A stretch of 64,000 nucleotides of DNA from JAOTVV01 sp041602035 (GTDB lineage Bacteria; Gemmatimonadota; Gemmatimonadetes; Gemmatimonadales; GWC2-71-9): positions 124,001-188,000 of the forward strand of contig JBFIHA010000003.1 in NCBI GenBank assembly GCA_041602035.1, written 5' to 3'. Made by a program: the position numbers and the translations under genes. Every line of letters starts with the position of its first letter. Position 1 is the stretch's first letter. The notes below the pieces were generated by a model that was not told the DNA's origin, made no database searches, and was given only the letters and a program-made list of their open reading frames with translations. Below, piece by piece: positions 1 to 8,200 of the stretch.

Positions 1-603
1 GGCAACTGCGCCTCGTGCCACGGACTTGGCACCCGCGCCCCGTACCTGCTCGCTGGTCACGACGGTGCTGGGCCAATCGGCGCACGCTGCCTCGTCACGT
101 TCGGCCCCGCGTGCAAGCAATACCTCTACACGTCGCTCGTCGACCCAGTGGACTCGGTCGTGCCCGGGTTTGCGCCGATCATGCCCGACATGCGCGGCCA
201 GCTCCAGGGTGAGAATGAGATTTGGGCGCTCGTGGCGTATTTGGAGTCGGTGGGTGGCGAGATCACGGTGACGGCGGCAGACCTGACGGAACGAGCGTCG
301 GAGGCGGGAGCGGCTGTCATCCCACCGACCCAAGGGACCACAGATGCGCGAGTCCTGCTTCAGGATCAGGCGTGCCTCGGGTGTCACCCGATGGACGGGC
401 AGGGACCGCCGCTGGCGCCGCCCTTCGATGGCATTGGGGCCCGCCTCTCCGCTGAGGAGATCCGTGTTGCGATCCTTGATCCCAGCGCGTCCGTCGCCGA
501 CGGGTACGAACAGTACGCCGGTATGATGCCGGAGACCTTCGGGCAGCAGCTCACCGCCGCGCAGCTCGAGGCCCTGGTCCGCTTCCTGGCAGAGCGCCAA
601 TGA
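1..603 (+). CDS. Di-haem c-type cytochrome, 5' end cut by window edge
   Basis: The reading frame is open from base 1, so the start lies outside the window; 200 residues remain. Two haem c attachment motifs are visible: CASCH at visible residues 3-7 and CLGCH at 125-129. Each is followed by a possible Met axial ligand (Met61 or Met64 in a FAPIMPDM context, and Met175/176). It is therefore at least a two-domain periplasmic or membrane-anchored cytochrome c. Its stop overlaps the next start (ATGA at 600-603), so it is co-transcribed with the cytochromes and oxidase downstream. A quinol:cytochrome c reductase component is a reasonable guess from context, but the cytochrome b or Rieske gene that would show this is not in view. 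Confidence 0.88.
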   Translation, partial: GNCASCHGLGTRAPYLLAGHDGAGPIGARCLVTFGPACKQYLYTSLVDPVDSVVPGFAPIMPDMRGQLQGENEIWALVAYLESVGGEITVTAADLTERASEAGAAVIPPTQGTTDARVLLQDQACLGCHPMDGQGPPLAPPFDGIGARLSAEEIRVAILDPSASVADGYEQYAGMMPETFGQQLTAAQLEALVRFLAERQ

Positions 604-1397
604 ATCGACTCCGCGCCCTGCTCCGGCACCCATTTTCCCAGGCAGTTGGCCTGTTGTTCGTAGCCTACGTGGTGTTTGAGTTCGGCATCGCGCACGTGCC
701 GCCGCTGCTCGGGGCGGCCAGCGCCCCCGTTCCGGACAGCGTGCTGCTCCAGTACATGCTCACCGCTCTGGTGGGGATCCTCATCTACGTCAGCGACAAC
801 GAGAAGCGTTGGCGCGAGTTCAAAGCGCCGATCACCGCGGCCCTGGTGGATCGCGACAAGCGGTGGCTGCGCGGGGGCCTCCTCCTCCTCCTCCCGGTGC
901 TGGTCGGATTCGGCACGTACGATCGCATCCGGCCCAAGGTTGCCGCACCGATCGAACTCCGCTCGGTGCATCCTGCGCCGCCGAGCCAGATCACCTTCCG
1001 CGGTCGTACACTGCAGCTGGCGACGCTGGAGAACCCCCTCCGGAAGACGGGATCGCTGGAGGAGCACGAGGCACGCGGGCGGGGCATCTACTATCGCAAT
1101 TGTCTTCCCTGTCATGGCGACCTACTCGACGGCCGCGGCCACTTCGCGCACGGATTCAACCCGGTTCCGCTCCCATTCGACAAGGGAACAATCGCGCAGC
1201 TCCGCGAGGCGTTCGTGTTCTGGCGCATTGCCAAGGGCGGTCCCGGATTGCCAAACGAGGGGACTCCCTGGAACTCGGCAATGCCGGTGTGGGAGGACTT
1301 CCTCCCCGAAGAAGACATTTGGGCGGTCACCCTGTTCCTCTACGAGCAGGCGGGTGTGGCGCCGCGGCAGCTCGGTGAAGGAGCGGAGCATGAGTAG
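600..1397 (+). CDS. Membrane-anchored mono-haem cytochrome c
   Basis: 265 residues. Three hydrophobic segments at about 13-32, 47-65 and 92-106 precede a soluble C-terminal cytochrome c domain. The haem motif CLPCH is at 168-172 and the probable axial Met at 228 (NSAMPVW). The N-terminal membrane part followed by a cytochrome domain suits an electron-transfer subunit held at the outer face of the inner membrane. It starts inside the stop codon of the preceding cytochrome and its last codons overlap the next start, so coupled translation is likely. The substrate partner is inferred from context only: it lies between a di-haem cytochrome and the cytochrome oxidase genes. Confidence 0.85.
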   Translation: MNRLRALLRHPFSQAVGLLFVAYVVFEFGIAHVPPLLGAASAPVPDSVLLQYMLTALVGILIYVSDNEKRWREFKAPITAALVDRDKRWLRGGLLLLLPVLVGFGTYDRIRPKVAAPIELRSVHPAPPSQITFRGRTLQLATLENPLRKTGSLEEHEARGRGIYYRNCLPCHGDLLDGRGHFAHGFNPVPLPFDKGTIAQLREAFVFWRIAKGGPGLPNEGTPWNSAMPVWEDFLPEEDIWAVTLFLYEQAGVAPRQLGEGAEHE

Positions 1398-3045
1398 CTC
1401 GTTCTGCACGCCGGCTCCCCACACCGGGGAGGGGGACGCGGGACACGTGCGCGCCATGGCACGGGTCCGTCGCATCGTCGGCCTGCTCGCGGTGGGCGCC
1501 GCCCTGTTTCTCCTTCCCGCATCCCACTTTCCGCGTACGCTCCACGCCCAGGCACCGTCGCGTGGTAAGCTACTCTACGACCAGTGGTGCGCGGAGTGCC
1601 ACGGCGAGACGGGTGGGGGTGACGGATCGGCCGCCGCGTACATGCTGCCACGGCCTCGCGATTTCACCCGCGCCCTCTACCAAGTGCGCACGACGGCGAG
1701 CGGTGAGCTTCCTACGGACGCCGACATCCGGTGGGTCATCGATGAGGGCATGCCCGGCACCGCCATGCCGGGATGGAAATCCATCTTCTCCGACAGCGAT
1801 CGCGACGCGCTAGTCGAATACGTGAAATCGTTCTCGCGGTTCTTCGGAAGCGGAACACCCCAACCGCTCGACTTCAGTTCCAAGCCCGGTGGTGGCGGCG
1901 CGGCGGTGGCCGAGGGTCGCCAGGCGTATCAGACACTGGAATGCTTCAAGTGCCATGGTGAGGCGGGGCGCGGTGATGGCCCCTCGGCGCCCACACTCAC
2001 CGATGACTGGGACTTCCCGGTCCGGGCCGCGGATCTCACCGCGTCGTGGCTGTTCAATGGCGGCCCGCGGGTTGAGGACGTCTATCGCCGACTGCGCACC
2101 GGGCTGGACGGCACGCCCATGCCGTCCTTTTCGGACGCCGTCGACGGCGGAGTGATTACCGACGAGCAGCTGTGGTACGTGGCGCACTACGTGGTGAGTC
2201 TCGCGCCCGCGCGGGCACCCTCCGGAGGGGATGTGCTTCGCGCCGTCCGGATCGATGGGCCGGTGCCCGGCGATCCCACTGACGAGGCCTGGAGCGCGGT
2301 GACGGCGGCCTATGTGCCGCTGGTGGGTCAGATCATCGAGGCGCCCCGCTGGTTTGCGCCACGGGTGGACGGGGCGTGGGTATCCGCGCTCCATGACGGC
2401 CGGATGCTGGCGCTGAAGATCTCCTGGAACGATCCGTCCCGGAGTCCGGACCCCTCGTGGCAGGAGTGGCTCGACCGCATGTCCGCAACGATGACCGATG
2501 TCGATGGCCCCGTGCCGACCGCACAGGGGCCCGACCGCATGCACGTGCAATTCCCGCTCGCGCCGTCGTCGGGCATGGAGCGACCGTACTTCCTTGGTGG
2601 CGACGCGCGGCGTCCCGTATTCCAGTGGCGGTGGAGCAGCGGATCCGAAGGGCTCGTCGAGGGCACCGCCACTGGCTGGGAACGATTCACAGCCCGCGGC
2701 AATCCCGAAGCGACCTCCGTCGGTCGGTTTCAGGACGGACGGTGGGAAGTGGTGATCGCCCGGTCCCTCGTCCCGGCCGACACGCTCGGCGCCCCGGCGT
2801 TCCATCCGGGCCGTGCGATCCCGATCGCCTTCTTCGCCGCCGACGGCTCGAACGGCGAGGACGCGGTCCGCGGCGCGCTGAGTGCCTGGGTCACGCTGCA
2901 TCTCGAGGTCGCGACGCCGGCCACGGCGTTCGTGGCCCCCGTGGTCACGGCGCTCCTCACCGTGGGACTCGGGCTCGTGGTTGTGGCGCGCGCCCAGCGA
3001 CGTGCTCGTACACATGAACTCGATAACGCAACGGAGGAACAATGA
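1390..3045 (+). CDS. Di-haem cytochrome c fused to an ethylbenzene-dehydrogenase-like domain
   Basis: 551 residues from ATG 1390, which has AAGGAG six bases upstream. ATG 1456 would give a cleaner signal peptide (MARVRR then a hydrophobic core ending near LHAQ) and is the alternative. From the 1390 start, haem motifs are CAECH at 67-71 and CFKCH at 185-189. About 270 residues with the look of an EB_dh domain (PF09459, the haem b-binding fold of DMSO-reductase-family gamma subunits) follow, then a C-terminal transmembrane helix at about 508-532 with a basic cytoplasmic tail. It is thus a periplasmic three-domain electron carrier anchored at its C-terminus. Its stop overlaps the next gene's start. 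The EB_dh call rests on pattern recognition; the two haem c domains are certain. Confidence 0.8.
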   Translation: MSSSFCTPAPHTGEGDAGHVRAMARVRRIVGLLAVGAALFLLPASHFPRTLHAQAPSRGKLLYDQWCAECHGETGGGDGSAAAYMLPRPRDFTRALYQVRTTASGELPTDADIRWVIDEGMPGTAMPGWKSIFSDSDRDALVEYVKSFSRFFGSGTPQPLDFSSKPGGGGAAVAEGRQAYQTLECFKCHGEAGRGDGPSAPTLTDDWDFPVRAADLTASWLFNGGPRVEDVYRRLRTGLDGTPMPSFSDAVDGGVITDEQLWYVAHYVVSLAPARAPSGGDVLRAVRIDGPVPGDPTDEAWSAVTAAYVPLVGQIIEAPRWFAPRVDGAWVSALHDGRMLALKISWNDPSRSPDPSWQEWLDRMSATMTDVDGPVPTAQGPDRMHVQFPLAPSSGMERPYFLGGDARRPVFQWRWSSGSEGLVEGTATGWERFTARGNPEATSVGRFQDGRWEVVIARSLVPADTLGAPAFHPGRAIPIAFFAADGSNGEDAVRGALSAWVTLHLEVATPATAFVAPVVTALLTVGLGLVVVARAQRRARTHELDNATEEQ

Positions 3046-3788
3046 AGCGGAGTCTCCTAGTTCCGGCACTGATGGTTCTGTTCGGCTGCGGTGGCGACGG
3101 TGGTGGTGGCACCGCCGATGAGGCCCCCCAGGCGGCGGTAGCGCCGCTCGGGACGGCGACCGTGAGCGGTGTGGTGAGCTTCGAGGGAACGCCGCCCGCG
3201 AATCCCGCGATCGATATGGCCGAGGAACCTTCCTGCACCATGGCGCACGACAACGCACCCACCGACCCACAGGTGGTGGTCACTGGCGGCAAGCTCGGCA
3301 ACGTGTTCATCCGTGTGATGAGCGGTCTACCCGCGGGGCCGTATCCCGCGCCGGCGGGTCCGGCGGTGATTGATCAACAAGGCTGCCTCTATACGCCACG
3401 GGTGCTGGGGGTGGTCGTGAATCAGCAGCTCGAGATCCGCAACAGCGACTCGCTGCTCCATAACATCAAGGCCGTCCCGACGGAGAACCGCGGGTTCAAC
3501 ATCAGCCAACCAACGGCTGGCATGCAGACGCGGCGCCAGTTCGCGACGCCTGAGATCATGGTACCGATCGAGTGCAACGTCCATGGTTGGATGAAGGCCT
3601 ACGTCGGCGTCGTGAGCCATCCGTATTTCGCCACGTCGGGAATGGACGGCGCGTTCCGGATCGGCGGTCTTCCGGCCGGGACCTACACGCTGGAGGCGTG
3701 GCACGAAGTGTTCGGCAGGCGAACCGCCGAAGTGACGGTGGGTGACGGAGAAACGGCGTCGGTGGCGTTCACGTTCACGGCCGGCTGA
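3042..3788 (+). CDS. Cupredoxin-like lipoprotein with carboxypeptidase-regulatory-like domain
   Basis: 248 residues. A lipobox LFGC puts the lipidated Cys at 16. The middle domain carries a complete type 1 copper ligand set in plastocyanin order: His140 (SLLHNIK), Cys178, His181 and Met184 (ECNVHGWMKAY). Residues about 198-245 form a beta-sandwich of the carboxypeptidase-regulatory type (DGAFRIGGLPAGTYTLEAWH). ATG overlaps the upstream stop (ATGA) and GGAGG lies five bases before it. Its place just before the oxidase subunit II gene suggests a membrane-tethered copper protein that passes electrons to the CuA centre, or one that helps deliver copper. The sequence does not separate these options. 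Confidence 0.82.
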   Translation: MKRSLLVPALMVLFGCGGDGGGGTADEAPQAAVAPLGTATVSGVVSFEGTPPANPAIDMAEEPSCTMAHDNAPTDPQVVVTGGKLGNVFIRVMSGLPAGPYPAPAGPAVIDQQGCLYTPRVLGVVVNQQLEIRNSDSLLHNIKAVPTENRGFNISQPTAGMQTRRQFATPEIMVPIECNVHGWMKAYVGVVSHPYFATSGMDGAFRIGGLPAGTYTLEAWHEVFGRRTAEVTVGDGETASVAFTFTAG

Positions 3789-3801
3789 CCAGGGAGGCCC
3801 C

Positions 3802-4479
3802 GTGGACTGGACACTACCTCCCGGCGTCTCGACGTTCGCGGCCGACATCGACCGCATGTACTACCTGATCCTGTGGATCACAGGCGCCGCCTTCGTCATC
3901 GTCGAGGCTACGCTCGTGTGGTTTCTCATCCGGTACCGCTCTAGGCCGGGTCGCAAGGCCCGGTACTACCACGGCAACCTCAGAGCCGAGGTGATCTGGA
4001 CGGCCGTCCCTGCGGTCGTCGTCGTGATGATCGGCATCATGAGTGGTGGCGTCTGGAACGAGATTCGTGGTCGGGATTCCATTCCTCCCAATGCGGTGCC
4101 TATCGAGGTACGTGCCAAGCAGTTCGAGTGGAACGCGACCTACCCGGGTCCCGACGGCGCCTTCGGCACGACCGACGACTTCACGGCCCGCAACCGCCTC
4201 ACCGTGCCGGTCGACACGCCGGTCGTCGTACGGCTGACTTCCGAGGACGTCATTCACTCGCTTTTCATCCCGGCTTTTCGGGTGAAGCAGGACGCGGTGC
4301 CTGGCATGACGGTGAATGTCTGGTTCCAGGTCACCGAAACGGGCGAATACGCCCTCGCCTGCGCCGAACTGTGCGGCAACGGACACACTACGATGGGCGG
4401 GACCGTGGAAGTCGTCGCCCAAGACGCGTATGCCCGCTGGCTCGAGGTCGAGAGCAGTCGGCGCGCCGCCTCACGATGA
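3802..4479 (+). CDS. ctaC: Cytochrome c oxidase subunit II
   Basis: 225 residues from GTG 3802, chosen because AGGGAGG ends four bases upstream; the longer open frame to 3742 would overlap the preceding gene. Two transmembrane helices (about 20-42 and 64-85) are followed by a periplasmic cupredoxin domain. The full CuA ligand set is present: His152, Cys187, Glu189, Cys191, His195 and Met198 (CAELCGNGHTTM). The KQFEW motif at 106-110 is typical of the family. There is no fused cytochrome c domain, so this is not a caa3-type subunit II and electrons must come from a separate carrier, such as the cytochromes or cupredoxin encoded upstream. Confidence 0.95.
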   Translation: MDWTLPPGVSTFAADIDRMYYLILWITGAAFVIVEATLVWFLIRYRSRPGRKARYYHGNLRAEVIWTAVPAVVVVMIGIMSGGVWNEIRGRDSIPPNAVPIEVRAKQFEWNATYPGPDGAFGTTDDFTARNRLTVPVDTPVVVRLTSEDVIHSLFIPAFRVKQDAVPGMTVNVWFQVTETGEYALACAELCGNGHTTMGGTVEVVAQDAYARWLEVESSRRAASR

Positions 4480-4489
4480 GAGAGGTGCC

Positions 4490-6232
4490 ATGACATCGGT
4501 CGCCGCACCCATCGAACACGGCGGTCACGCCGACGCGCACGCCCAGTCGTTTGTCCGGCGGTACATCTTCTCGACTGACCACAAGATCATCGGTATCCAG
4601 TTCCTGCTGCTGAGTCTGGTCGGCCTGCTGGTCGGCGGCAGCCTGGCGATGCTGATCCGGTGGCAGTTGGGGTTCCCGACCCAGGCGATGCCCGGGGGTG
4701 GGATCCTGCCGGAAACGATGGCGCCGGGGGGAGTGCTGCTCCCCGAGTTCTACAACGCGCTCGTGACCATGCACGGGACGTTCATGGTGTTCTTCGCCAT
4801 CATGCCGCTGCTTGTCGGCGTGTTTGGCAACTTCCTGATACCCCTCAAGATCGGCGCCGCCGACATGGCGTTCCCGCGACTCAACATGGCGTCGTTCTGG
4901 ATCGCCGTGCCCGCGTTCGCGCTCATGGTGGTGGGGTTCTTCGTCGAAGGCGGCCACGCAGGGGCCGGCTGGACGTCGTACGCACCGCTGAGCGCCAATC
5001 CGGAGTGGTCGGGCGTGAGCCTCGGTCAGCAGATCTGGTGTGTCAGTCTTGTGGTCTTGGGACTCTCATCGATCCTCGGCGCGACGAACTACATCACGAC
5101 GATCATCAACATGCGGGCGCCAGGCATGTTCTGGTTCCGGCTGCCGCTCTCAATCTGGTCGTTGTTCATCACCGCGGTCCTGACGCTGCTCGCCATTCCG
5201 ATCCTCTCGGGCGCAGCGATCATGCTGTTGTTCGATCAGACCATCGGGACGACGTTCTTCCTTCCCCCGGACGGAGGGCAGCCACTCCTCTGGCAACACA
5301 TCTTCTGGTTTTTCGGTCACCCCGAGGTCTATATCCTCATCCTGCCGGCCATGGGCGTGGTCTCGGACATTATCGCGAATGGATCACGCAAGCCGATCTT
5401 CGGCTACCACTCGATGGTGTACGCCATCATCGCGATCGGCTTCCTCGGCTGGATCGTCTGGGGCCATCACATGTTCCAGAGCGGCATGAATCCCACGCTC
5501 GGTATGTCGTTCATGATCTCGACGCTCCTGATCGCCGTACCGTCGGCCATCAAGACGTTCAATTGGCTCGGCACGATGTGGGAGGGCTCGATCCGCCTCC
5601 ACGTGCCCATGCTGCACGCGTGTGCTTTCGTGTCCATGTTCGTGATCGGTGGGCTGAGCGGGGTGTTCATGGCGTCGACGACTGTGGACATCTACATCCA
5701 CGACACCTACTTCATCGTCGCACACATTCACTACGTGCTGTTCGGCGGCAGTCTGTTTGCCATCTTTGGCGCCGTCACGTTCTGGTACCCCAAGATGTTT
5801 GGCCGGATGATGAGCCGGTTTTGGGGCTATGTGCATTTCGGGCTGACGTTTCTCTTCTACAATCTGACTTTCTTCCCGATGCACCAGTTGGGACTGGGCG
5901 GTCACATGCGCCGCATCTACGATCCTACGGAGTACGAGTTCCTTCAGCCGCTCCAGGGCACCAACGAGTTCATCACCATCAGCGCGTTCCTCCTCTTCGC
6001 GGTGCAGCTCATCTTCGCACTCAACTTCATCGTGAGCTGGTTCACGGGGGAGAAAGCACCCGAGAACCCGTGGCAGGATACGGGCCTGGAATGGACCACG
6101 CCGTCGCCGCCACCCCACGGGAACTGGCCGGAGACACCAACGGTGCATCATCCGCCGTACGAGTTCAGTTCACCGCTCGTCGAGGAGGACTATCTCATGC
6201 AGGACCGGGCGGCCGGCAAGGAGACGCCATGA
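4490..6232 (+). CDS. ctaD: Cytochrome c oxidase subunit I
   Basis: 580 residues from ATG 4490. This is the catalytic haem-copper subunit, reducing O2 to water with proton pumping. Visible active-site residues are His95 (haem a), His277-Pro-Glu-Val-Tyr281 (CuB His and cross-linked Tyr, with Glu279 as the D-channel glutamate), His326-His327 (CuB), His412 (haem a3) and His414 (haem a). The GHPEVY form with the glutamate marks the A1 subtype. Twelve hydrophobic helices can be traced. The gene follows subunit II by ten bases and overlaps the subunit III start, as expected for a cox operon. Confidence 0.97.
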   Translation: MTSVAAPIEHGGHADAHAQSFVRRYIFSTDHKIIGIQFLLLSLVGLLVGGSLAMLIRWQLGFPTQAMPGGGILPETMAPGGVLLPEFYNALVTMHGTFMVFFAIMPLLVGVFGNFLIPLKIGAADMAFPRLNMASFWIAVPAFALMVVGFFVEGGHAGAGWTSYAPLSANPEWSGVSLGQQIWCVSLVVLGLSSILGATNYITTIINMRAPGMFWFRLPLSIWSLFITAVLTLLAIPILSGAAIMLLFDQTIGTTFFLPPDGGQPLLWQHIFWFFGHPEVYILILPAMGVVSDIIANGSRKPIFGYHSMVYAIIAIGFLGWIVWGHHMFQSGMNPTLGMSFMISTLLIAVPSAIKTFNWLGTMWEGSIRLHVPMLHACAFVSMFVIGGLSGVFMASTTVDIYIHDTYFIVAHIHYVLFGGSLFAIFGAVTFWYPKMFGRMMSRFWGYVHFGLTFLFYNLTFFPMHQLGLGGHMRRIYDPTEYEFLQPLQGTNEFITISAFLLFAVQLIFALNFIVSWFTGEKAPENPWQDTGLEWTTPSPPPHGNWPETPTVHHPPYEFSSPLVEEDYLMQDRAAGKETP

Positions 6233-6897
6233 GTCACGCCGCGACCTCCGCCGTCATGCTCCCGCCGGCTCGGGCCGAGTCGGGCGCGGGCGTGTACAAC
6301 GAGAAGCTGGGGATGTGGATCTTCCTCGGCTCCGAGGTGATGTTCTTCACGGCGTTGATCGGCTCGTACTTGATTCTGCGGGTCGCACGACCCGAGTTCT
6401 GGGCCGAACCCGGTGAGATCCTGAACGTCCCCATCACCGCGGCGAACACGTTCCTGCTCATCTGTTCCTCTGTCACCATGGTGAAGGCGTATGCCAGTAT
6501 CCAGGACGGAGACCAGGCGAAGCTCAAGCTGTACCTGCTGGCGACGGCGCTGATAGGCGCCACGTTCGTCGGCGTCCAGATCTACGAGTACAGCGAGTTG
6601 ATCCATCACGGCTTCCTGCCGAGTGGGTATGCCGAGGGAGGTGAGCTGGCGGAGCGCGCACAGGCGGGCACGCTGCCAGCTGCGGTGGGTCTCTACGGCT
6701 CCACGTTCTTCACGATGACCGGGTTCCACGGTTTCCACGTCACGGTCGGTGTGGTATGCCTGCTGTACGTGACGTGGCGAGCCTTCCGCGGCCGCTACTC
6801 CGCCCAGGACCACCGGGGCGTTGAGGTGATCGGCTTGTACTGGCACTTCGTGGATCTGGTCTGGATCATCCTCTTCACCATCGTCTATCTGATCTGA
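6229..6897 (+). CDS. ctaE: Cytochrome c oxidase subunit III
   Basis: 222 residues, starting at the ATG that overlaps the subunit I stop (ATGA, 6229-6232). Five transmembrane helices are visible. Family hallmarks include the early EKLGMWIFLGSEVMFF helix, the FTMTGFHGFHVTVG segment and the terminal WHFVDLVWIILF helix. It is the short five-helix bacterial form. Subunit III stabilises the oxidase core and supports proton uptake into the D-channel. It lies in the expected position between subunits I and IV. Confidence 0.95.
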   Translation: MSHAATSAVMLPPARAESGAGVYNEKLGMWIFLGSEVMFFTALIGSYLILRVARPEFWAEPGEILNVPITAANTFLLICSSVTMVKAYASIQDGDQAKLKLYLLATALIGATFVGVQIYEYSELIHHGFLPSGYAEGGELAERAQAGTLPAAVGLYGSTFFTMTGFHGFHVTVGVVCLLYVTWRAFRGRYSAQDHRGVEVIGLYWHFVDLVWIILFTIVYLI

Positions 6898-6905
6898 GGC
6901 CGCCG

Positions 6906-7208
6906 ATGGCACACCCTCCAGAGTCAATGGACCAGAGCACCCAGAGGAAACACCCGCCCTACGTGCTGATCTGGGTGGTCTTGGCCGTGCTCACCGCAGC
7001 TGAGGTCGGAGTGGCCTTCCTGCAGGACTGGCCGAAGACACTGCTCGTGATCATCCTCGTGCTGCTCGCCGCGTGGAAGGCGCTTCTGGTTGCGCTGTAC
7101 TTCATGCACCTCCGATTCGAGCGGAATCGGATGCGGATCATCGCGATCGCTCCGTTGCCGCTCGCGGTCATCCTCGTGGTGGCCGTGATCACCGAGTACA
7201 TCCTCTAG
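6906..7208 (+). CDS. ctaF: Cytochrome c oxidase subunit IV-like membrane protein
   Basis: 100 residues with three hydrophobic helices at about 20-40, 44-65 and 75-98. The YFMHLRFERN motif after the second helix is characteristic of prokaryotic subunit IV (COX4_pro, PF03626). It follows subunit III after eight bases. Subunits of this family are small accessory helices of the oxidase and carry no cofactor. The family call is solid; the exact subunit name varies between organisms. Confidence 0.85.
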   Translation: MAHPPESMDQSTQRKHPPYVLIWVVLAVLTAAEVGVAFLQDWPKTLLVIILVLLAAWKALLVALYFMHLRFERNRMRIIAIAPLPLAVILVVAVITEYIL

Positions 7209-7218
7209 CGGGGCCGTC

Positions 7219-7407
7219 ATGATTGGATTTCACCGGCTCCTGATCGGCACGGCGATTGCGTTCTTCGCCCTGTTCGCGGCGTGGGCGATCCTCGAAGCGC
7301 GGGGTGGAGGCGGCACCCTGTTGTTGATCCTGGGCGTGTGCTCCGGCGTCGTGGCACTAGGGCTGGCGTACTATCTCAAGAACCTGCGCCGCTTTCTCGG
7401 TCGATGA
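7219..7407 (+). CDS. Small two-helix membrane protein of the oxidase operon
   Basis: 62 residues made of two hydrophobic helices (about 7-25 and 33-52), a glycine-rich turn and a basic C-terminus (LKNLRRFLGR). I do not recognise a family. It begins ten bases after subunit IV and its stop overlaps the next start (ATGA at 7404), so it is translated with the oxidase genes. An accessory or assembly role is inferred only from position. Confidence 0.65.
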   Translation: MIGFHRLLIGTAIAFFALFAAWAILEARGGGGTLLLILGVCSGVVALGLAYYLKNLRRFLGR

Positions 7408-7631
7408 GCGACGGCCTTTCGTCCAGCATGTTCTGGGCCGGGGCGCTGCTGGCGTTCACGCCGATCGTCGTGGGGGGGATCGCCGTCCTGCTGTGGTGGT
7501 ACACGTTCAAGCGGCAACGGCCCGGAGTGGCGGGTTCAGGCGCGCCGCCGACCGGCCCGGACCGCGAGGGCCAGGGCCAGGACGGCGACGCCCATCGCGG
7601 CACCGGCGAACGCGAACGCGCCCCACGCTGA
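7404..7631 (+). CDS. Small single-helix membrane protein, last gene of oxidase operon
   Basis: 75 residues: one transmembrane helix at about 10-33, then a hydrophilic Gly/Pro/Arg-rich tail. The start overlaps the preceding stop. The last 32 codons overlap, on the opposite strand, the end of the DUF1775-like gene, so the tail is constrained by the antisense reading frame or one of the two termini is mis-called. I do not recognise a family. Small one-helix proteins are common at the ends of cytochrome oxidase operons. Confidence 0.5.
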   Translation: MSDGLSSSMFWAGALLAFTPIVVGGIAVLLWWYTFKRQRPGVAGSGAPPTGPDREGQGQDGDAHRGTGERERAPR

Positions 7632-8108
7632 GACATCCGTGGTGCCGTGGATGGAGACCGTGAGCGCCCGTCCCTGCCCGCCGGGTCCCCACCTGGCGGT
7701 GCTACCATCCGAGCGCTGGACGGTAACGGGCAGGACCAGTGCGCGGCGACGAGCATCGGCCGGCACCCGCACGAGCAGCGGGAACTCGTGGAAGGCGCCT
7801 TGTGGCAATGCGCCGCCGGTCCAACGGAGCACGGGAGGCGACGTGTCGGTGGCAGACACCGACTCCACCCTCCAGCCTGCGGGCGCATCGGTGCCGAGGA
7901 TCTGAAGCACCTCCGGTACGGTGAGCTCCACCGCCACGACGGCCGCGTCGGCCTGGTTCACGACGCGGAGAGCCAGCCGCTCCCACGCCGCGGGCTCGAC
8001 CGCCGCTGGGTGAATAGCGACCTGCGCCGCGAGTGGCGGCGCGACTGGAGGCAAGAAGAGCAGGGCGGCGGCCCAGCGGCCTCGCATCAACGCTAGGACA
8101 AGTGCCAT
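7536..8108 (-). CDS. YcnI/DUF1775-like exported copper-associated protein
   Basis: 190 residues. A signal peptide ends near Ala28 (LAAQ). The body matches the YcnI/DUF1775 pattern: a beta-sandwich with WERLALRVVNQ, an AGWRVE turn, LRWTGGALPQG, a HEFPLLVRVP strand and RSDGSTARW, and a C-terminal membrane helix at about 162-183. YcnI-type proteins bind Cu(II) through the amino-terminal histidine of the mature protein plus a Trp. Here Trp140 is a candidate for that Trp, but the nearest His is residue 33, about five residues inside the predicted mature end, so the usual histidine brace seems absent. Its convergent position beside a copper oxidase operon fits copper handling. AAAGG lies just upstream of the ATG. 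Confidence 0.72.
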   Translation of the reverse strand: MALVLALMRGRWAAALLFLPPVAPPLAAQVAIHPAAVEPAAWERLALRVVNQADAAVVAVELTVPEVLQILGTDAPAGWRVESVSATDTSPPVLRWTGGALPQGAFHEFPLLVRVPADARRRALVLPVTVQRSDGSTARWGPGGQGRALTVSIHGTTDVSAWGAFAFAGAAMGVAVLALALAVRAGRRRA

Positions 8109-8200
8109 GGGAGCCTTTCGTATCGGAGGGCATCAAATCTAGGGCCGGACCACTGGGGCGGAACCACCCGCCCACAGCCGGCGAGAGGAGTCACGAGATC

